Of a DNA stretch of 64,000 nucleotides, positions 59,938-64,000 are shown piece by piece. The notes beneath the pieces are model-generated. The model saw only the letters and a list, made by a program, of their open reading frames with translations, was not told the origin of the DNA and ran no database searches. Numbering within the stretch: the stretch's first letter is position 1; each line of letters opens with the position of its first letter. This DNA comes from DATKGL01 sp035510795 (lineage in GTDB: Bacteria > Patescibacteriota > Saccharimonadia > Saccharimonadales > UBA4665), in NCBI GenBank assembly GCA_035510795.1, contig DATKGL010000025.1:1-64000 (forward strand), read 5' to 3'. The position numbers were made by a program, and so were the translations under genes.

Positions 59938-61341
59938 ATGCCGGAATCAAAATCAGACAAACAAACCGAGTCAGTCGCCGCTAAAGAGATAAGCGACGAG
60001 CCGGATCAGAGACAGGAACCGGAAACCCTGGAAACCAGGGCTAAAGCCGTTTTGAAAAATAATGATAAGGGCTTATTTACTATCCCCGCTGAAGGAATTT
60101 ATCCCCATCAGTGGCTTTGGGACAGCTGTTTTATCTCAATTGGTATGCGCCACTATGATATCGAGCGGGCTAAGCTTGAGATTTTCAGTATCTTAAAGGG
60201 ACAATGGAGCAATGGCATGGTGCCGCACATGGTTCTTAACCCGATAGTCCGCGACGACCGAGGTAAAAGGCTAAGAGATTCGCGGGTCTGGCGCAGCTGG
60301 CTGAACCCCTACTCTCCTGACGACATCAGTACCAGCGGCATTACCCAGCCGCCGATACTGGCTGAGGCAATTGTTAGGATCGGCGAAAAAATGCGCTGGC
60401 CGGAACGACGGACATGGTATAAATCGGTCTTCCCGGCGCTGGTTGCTTATCACAAGTGGTTATATGACGAGCGCGACCCCCATCAGGAAGGACTGACTTT
60501 GCAAATTCATCCGTGGGAAACAGGATTAGACAACACTCCGCCCTGGATGAGCGAATTACATGATCACCTGTTACCATTTTGGATTAGGTCGCTTAGGAAA
60601 ACCCGGCTGGACGTCGTTTTCGGTTGGTTCAGGTCCGATGTCAAATATGCACCGCTTGAGCAGCGGGAATCAAACACCGACGCGCTGGCTCTTTATGATA
60701 TTCAGCGCCGCTTCCGCCGCAAGCAGTATGATTTTGATCGGATCATTAACCATTCCTTATTTGCGATTGAGGATCTGACATTTAACTCAATCCTGGCCCG
60801 GGCCAACAGCCATCTGGTTGAAATTGCCAAAGCTCTGCGCGAAGAACTGCCGCCTGAACTTGTGGAATCGATCAAAAAAACCGAGTCGACATTCGAGCAG
60901 TTGTGGGACCCAATCAGCAATGAATACTTCTCACGGGATTTCGTCACTCACCGCCCGTTGAAACAAACTTCTATTGCCGCCTTAATGCCGCTATATTCCG
61001 GTGTCCTGACAAAAGACCGAGCCGAAATACTGGTTAAGATGCTGGAGAGCGAGCATATCTTCGGGCCGGCTTACCCGGTGCCCAGTGTTCCGCTAAATTC
61101 ACCTTGGTTTAACCCGGTCGGCTATTGGCAGGGTCCGGTCTGGATTAATACCAACTGGTTAATAATCGACGGGCTGCGGCGCTATGGTTTTAATAAGCAC
61201 GCCAACGCCCTACAGGAAAGCACCCTGGAGTTGATTGAAAAATATGGCTTTTATGAATACTTCAATCCGCTTACCGGTGAACCGGCGGGTGTAGATAATT
61301 TCTCATGGACGGCGGCACTGGCAATCGATCTAATGCATTAG
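59938..61341 (+). CDS. GH63-like glycoside hydrolase ((alpha/alpha)6 barrel)
   Basis: The 467-residue protein starts with a charged stretch (1-35) and then an (alpha/alpha)6 barrel. YPHQWLWDSCF (the usual W-DSCF start), IHPWETGLDNTPPW, NPYSPDDIST and GPVWINTNWLIID near the end are as in GH63 mannosylglycerate/glucosylglycerate hydrolases and GH37/GH15 relatives. It hydrolyses glycosides; the substrate is not known. There is no signal peptide. A TATAAT 12 nt before the ATG is a candidate promoter. It is convergent with rmuC, 2 nt apart. Confidence 0.8.
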   Translation: MPESKSDKQTESVAAKEISDEPDQRQEPETLETRAKAVLKNNDKGLFTIPAEGIYPHQWLWDSCFISIGMRHYDIERAKLEIFSILKGQWSNGMVPHMVLNPIVRDDRGKRLRDSRVWRSWLNPYSPDDISTSGITQPPILAEAIVRIGEKMRWPERRTWYKSVFPALVAYHKWLYDERDPHQEGLTLQIHPWETGLDNTPPWMSELHDHLLPFWIRSLRKTRLDVVFGWFRSDVKYAPLEQRESNTDALALYDIQRRFRRKQYDFDRIINHSLFAIEDLTFNSILARANSHLVEIAKALREELPPELVESIKKTESTFEQLWDPISNEYFSRDFVTHRPLKQTSIAALMPLYSGVLTKDRAEILVKMLESEHIFGPAYPVPSVPLNSPWFNPVGYWQGPVWINTNWLIIDGLRRYGFNKHANALQESTLELIEKYGFYEYFNPLTGEPAGVDNFSWTAALAIDLMH

Positions 61342-61343
61342 GA

Positions 61344-62426
61344 TTAATCATCGTCAAGGGATGGTTTATCAAGCAGGATTGGCTCGACCGTGGCAGTTGT
61401 CCCGGCAATTTTAACGACGTCTTTGTCGACTTTCTTTAGTTCTTTATGGGCTGTGTTGAAATGGCCAACCGATGTTCCGAGGGAATTACCAAGCTTTTGC
61501 ATCAGTTCTTCGTAGGTGTTGATGTGACGGCCCAGTTCGCCGACTCGAATCTGAATCTCCTGAGCTTTTTCTTCAATTTGCAGGCTGCGCAAACCCTGAA
61601 GAACGGTTTGCAGGTATGCCATAAAACTAGTCGGGCTGACAATAACCACATGCTTGTCCCGAAAGGCATATTCGATCAGGTCTCGCGAGCTGGTGTTAGT
61701 GGCGCCGACTTTGTTAATCAGCAAGTCATAATAGATCGCCTCGCTGGGGATAAACATAAATGCGAAGTCCATCGTCTTTTCGGCTGGGCGAATATACTTG
61801 CTAGTTTCGTCGATCCGGTTCTTTAGATCCTGCTTAAATCGTTTGATTAGGACATCGCGTCTGATCTTATCTTTTTCTTCAATTAGGCGGTTGTAGTTTT
61901 CGAGGGTAAATTTAGAGTCAACCGGCAGAAGTTTGCCCTTGTCCAAAACTATGACCGCATCGACTGTTTCGCCGTCTTTAAATTTGTACTGCAAATGGTA
62001 GCGATCCGGCGGCAGAACGTTTTCGAGGACAGAGTTTAGATAATATTCGCCGAGCACGCCTCGCTGTTTAGGATTTTGCAGGACGTTTTGCAGAACTTTA
62101 AGCTCGTCAGTAATCCCAACGACCTGTTTATTACTTTCCTGCAATTCGGTCAGGTGCCGTGTTACTTCAGTGATTAATTTATTGCTCTCAGAATTTTGTT
62201 TCTGCAGACTGCCCATCATAATAGCCTGACTTTTTTCCATCCTATCCGACAACTGAACGTGGAGATTCTCTTTAATCTGATTAAGACTCTGGGATAATTG
62301 GTTTAAGTCCTCTTTTATAAGCAGCGTGCTAGTTTGATCTTCTTTGGGCGAAGATTGTTTTATAAATATCAGATATACACCAAGCCCTATGACTAGCACC
62401 GCCAAAACTATTACGGCTATTTCCAT
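61344..62426 (-). CDS. rmuC: DNA recombination protein RmuC-like
   Basis: The 360-residue protein has an N-terminal membrane helix (about 4-22) and coiled coil (about 35-115). The RmuC nuclease-like domain begins GVLGEYYLNSVLENVLP, with LLPVDSKFTLENYNRL and FMFIPSEAIYYDLL following. RmuC limits inversions at short repeats in E. coli, with possible nuclease function. It is downstream of the glycosylase gene on the same strand. Confidence 0.9.
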   Translation of the reverse strand: MEIAVIVLAVLVIGLGVYLIFIKQSSPKEDQTSTLLIKEDLNQLSQSLNQIKENLHVQLSDRMEKSQAIMMGSLQKQNSESNKLITEVTRHLTELQESNKQVVGITDELKVLQNVLQNPKQRGVLGEYYLNSVLENVLPPDRYHLQYKFKDGETVDAVIVLDKGKLLPVDSKFTLENYNRLIEEKDKIRRDVLIKRFKQDLKNRIDETSKYIRPAEKTMDFAFMFIPSEAIYYDLLINKVGATNTSSRDLIEYAFRDKHVVIVSPTSFMAYLQTVLQGLRSLQIEEKAQEIQIRVGELGRHINTYEELMQKLGNSLGTSVGHFNTAHKELKKVDKDVVKIAGTTATVEPILLDKPSLDDD

Positions 62427-62465
62427 ACTGTATATTCTAACATCTAAACGAAGCTGCTGATTGCT

Positions 62466-63044
62466 TTAACTCAGTTTTGAAACAAACGAGTTCCCTTTTA
62501 TGTAAAAACGCCAAGGCCGGTGCTCGTCACGGCTTATGCCGATTCTGGTAGTTTGGATTATTTGATCTTGATTAATGGACGGCAAGAACTTTAGTCTAAG
62601 CGGAGCCTTGGTTAAATCATGCCCGTTGAGATTCTTATCGATGCTCAGAGCCTGGCATAGTTTAGCTGGCCCGTTAGTCAGTTGTTTGACGTCAGGGGTA
62701 TTGGTTCGATTAAGTTTCATGTATTTAATTCCGCTTATTGGCTCAATAGCTCTAATCAGGACTGCCGCCCCGTAGCCATCTTGGCCTGTTACTATATTCA
62801 GGCAGTAATGCATGCCATAGGTAAAATAGACATAGGCATGTCCCGGCGGACCAAACATTACTTCCGTTCTTGGAGTTATTCCTCGGTAACTATGACTAGC
62901 TGCGTCTTTTTGGTCATATGCTTCTGCCTCGACAATTCGTCCAACTAAGTGATGACCATCAATGTCCCGAATGAGTAAACAGCCGAGTAAATGACGAGCA
63001 GCGTCCGTCGAATTTTCGAGTAGTAAAGATGACTTAGTTGTCAT
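62466..63044 (-). CDS. 3-methyladenine DNA glycosylase (AAG/MPG family)
   Basis: This monofunctional glycosylase of about 192 residues excises alkylated purines. RIVEAEAYDQKDAASHSYRG contains the catalytic Glu, followed by PGHAYVYFTYGMHYCLN and GPAKLCQAL. An upstream in-frame extension to 63164 is antisense to tRNA-Gln and not real: the ATG at 63044 starts the conserved protein, with a TAGAAT box 7 nt before it. Confidence 0.92.
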   Translation of the reverse strand: MTTKSSLLLENSTDAARHLLGCLLIRDIDGHHLVGRIVEAEAYDQKDAASHSYRGITPRTEVMFGPPGHAYVYFTYGMHYCLNIVTGQDGYGAAVLIRAIEPISGIKYMKLNRTNTPDVKQLTNGPAKLCQALSIDKNLNGHDLTKAPLRLKFLPSINQDQIIQTTRIGISRDEHRPWRFYIKGNSFVSKLS

Positions 63045-63064
63045 TTGTATTATTCTAGTATAAT
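63038..63064 (+). promoter_or_regulatory. candidate tRNA-Gln promoter
   Basis: -35 TTGTCA (63038-63043) and -10 TATAAT (63059-63064) with a short 15-nt spacer, 11 nt before the mature tRNA. It overlaps the glycosylase start region on the other strand. Confidence 0.4.
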
Positions 63065-63075
63065 TTCTTCTGTGA

Positions 63076-63146
63076 TGGGGATTAGCCAAGCGGTAAGGCA
63101 ACGGGTTCTGGTCCCGTGATCGGGGGTTCGAATCCCTCATCCCCAG
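63076..63146 (+). tRNA. tRNA-Gln (anticodon CUG)
   Basis: A full cloverleaf: acceptor TGGGGAT/ATCCCCA, anticodon stem ACGGG/CCCGT with loop TTCTGGT (anticodon CTG), T loop TTCGAAT, discriminator G, CCA encoded at 63147-63149. U33 is present. A serine recombinase gene ends inside it on the other strand, so it is the probable integration site of the element to the right. Confidence 0.96.
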
Positions 63147-64000
63147 CCAGCGTTTCCGAGTCATTATTTTTATGTTCGAATAAACTATTTAACTCTAGTG
63201 CAGCGGTCATTTTTGGTGTTCCTAAACCGGATATCTCCGCATAGGTTGGGGCCTTATCAAAAAGTACCCCGAAGTAACCTGCTTTTGCTACTGGGTTCAT
63301 CTGTTGTAGTAGCAAATATTCAAGGTGTTCGACAAAGTATTTTACGTAATTCATAACTCTCCTTATATCTATAGGTTTATCATTAATGATCTCTTCCTTT
63401 TGAGCCGTTAGCTCAGCTATTTGTGTTTCGGTCTTTACTAATTCCTCCTCCATATATTTAATTGCAACTTCGCTTGTTAAAAACTTGATCTTGTTGACTA
63501 GAGCCCCTGTCTGGTTCTTGAGCGCCGCAATGCGTCCGTCAAGGTTCTGGTCGTCTACGGTAAGTTCAGCCTGCCTGCGTTCCCACTCGGCCAGGACGGC
63601 TGTTTCCAGTGCCGTCATATAGTCAGGTGAGATATGAATCGTCTTTACGTAGCTGGTAACAACCTCGTTAAACTGCTTCTTGGGCACTCTGAAGTAGTGT
63701 CCGCGGTTGCAGTGGTAAGCCTCGTAATGTTTACCAAGCTTGCCGCGTGAAGCACTGCCATAGAGCGGTAGTTCGCAGTGCGGGCACATAACTTGCTTCT
63801 TGTAGGGATACTCGTCATTTTTGACGCCTTTGCTAATGAGGTGCTTGGCTGGTTGTCTAATACTAATACTAACCTCGCCGGCTTGTTCGGAGATATAAAC
63901 TTTGCCCTTGTTGGCCCTATTAAACAGATCGATCGAAACTAAGCCTTCAAATTTACACTTTACTGGTTTACCTTCGGTCCACTTTTCCGGGTTCACACCT
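63082..64000 (-). CDS. large serine recombinase (integrase), partial: C-terminal part
   Basis: At least 305 residues are present; the frame continues past the right edge, where the resolvase catalytic domain is expected. Visible parts are the end of the recombinase domain (GLVSIDLFNRANKGK), a zinc beta ribbon (MCPHCELPLYG then YHCNRGHYF) and a coiled coil (about 150-230). These are the hallmarks of phage or ICE serine integrases. The last ~20 residues are encoded antisense to tRNA-Gln and the stop lies within the tRNA. The integrase therefore sits at one end of an element inserted at the tRNA 3' end. Confidence 0.88.
   Translation of the reverse strand, partial: GVNPEKWTEGKPVKCKFEGLVSIDLFNRANKGKVYISEQAGEVSISIRQPAKHLISKGVKNDEYPYKKQVMCPHCELPLYGSASRGKLGKHYEAYHCNRGHYFRVPKKQFNEVVTSYVKTIHISPDYMTALETAVLAEWERRQAELTVDDQNLDGRIAALKNQTGALVNKIKFLTSEVAIKYMEEELVKTETQIAELTAQKEEIINDKPIDIRRVMNYVKYFVEHLEYLLLQQMNPVAKAGYFGVLFDKAPTYAEISGLGTPKMTAALELNSLFEHKNNDSETLAGDEGFEPPITGPEPVALPLG

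Noticed and set aside
63045..63164. N-terminal extension of the glycosylase frame
   Set aside because: It reads antisense through tRNA-Gln and gives the well-known spurious peptide seen when tRNA genes are translated. The conserved protein starts at 63044.
1..64000. UGA recoded as glycine (code 25)
   Set aside because: UGA is used as a stop at normal protein ends (for example 2711 and 34234), and proteins align in length with families when read with the standard bacterial code.
1..64000. CRISPR arrays, rRNA genes, tmRNA or RNase P RNA
   Set aside because: No regular repeat-spacer series or recognisable conserved RNA segments were seen. Almost all gaps are under 150 nt, and the one longer stretch (1-384) is accounted for by tRNA genes.

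Overview
The window reads as an ordinary chromosomal segment of a small-genome bacterium of the Candidate Phyla Radiation (Patescibacteria), most likely Candidatus Saccharibacteria. That assignment is inference: it rests on the compact gene packing, a transketolase split into two subunits, a pentose-phosphate/lower-glycolysis cluster without a recognisable classical phosphofructokinase, and gatC-gatA-X-gatB with an extra small membrane gene. Genes use the standard bacterial code, with TGA serving as a real stop (for example at 2711 and 34234), which argues against the UGA=Gly code of Gracilibacteria/SR1. I count 56 protein genes (one cut by the right edge) and four tRNAs.

Left part (1-24 kb): tRNA-Val and two tRNA-Leu genes surround an FAD-linked oxidase. 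Then come rsmD, a phospholipase C/P1-nuclease-like protein, recG, a methyltransferase and tyrS. A class A penicillin-binding protein follows on the plus strand, then a PIN/TRAM protein, radA, clpC (with a CIRCE operator on its promoter) and nusA (with a hairpin in its leader). An M1 aminopeptidase, rnhB, rplS with a long charged tail, a GspE/PilB ATPase, a TrmH-family methyltransferase and a membrane-anchored CAP-domain protein complete this part.

Middle part (24-43 kb): dnaE, two small stress/membrane proteins, gatC-gatA-X-gatB and uvrB precede a long minus-strand run of carbon metabolism. In order of transcription this run is ppa, gap, rpiB, rpe, transketolase N and C subunits, class II aldolase, a PfkB-family sugar kinase, a protein I do not recognise, and a LOG/SLOG protein. 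It links pentose phosphates to glyceraldehyde-3-phosphate.

Right part (43-64 kb): this is more mixed. It holds a ferredoxin-reductase-like flavoprotein, a secreted protein that may be a TIM-barrel hydrolase, a DHA2 efflux pump with an AbrB-type regulator, a PH-like protein, an ABC-2 exporter, a PIG-V-like membrane glycosyltransferase, a nucleoside deaminase, thioredoxin reductase plus glutaredoxin, a membrane FKBP, a NUDIX hydrolase and pheST. After these come a free-standing DnaA domain IV protein, a CofE-like ligase, a low-molecular-weight phosphatase, a GH63-like glycosidase, rmuC and an alkyladenine glycosylase. The window ends in tRNA-Gln with a large serine recombinase whose 3' end reads into the tRNA gene, so an integrated element probably starts here and continues beyond the right edge.

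Three regulatory signals stand out. Many genes have a -10 hexamer ending only 6-10 nt before the start codon, which predicts leaderless mRNAs. clpC has a CIRCE element lying across its -35 box. nusA has a terminator-like hairpin with a U-run right after its promoter. The best candidates for something little described are the isolated DnaA domain IV protein, tRNA-Val with C33, the CofE-like ligase without other F420 genes, and the recombinase/tRNA-Gln junction.
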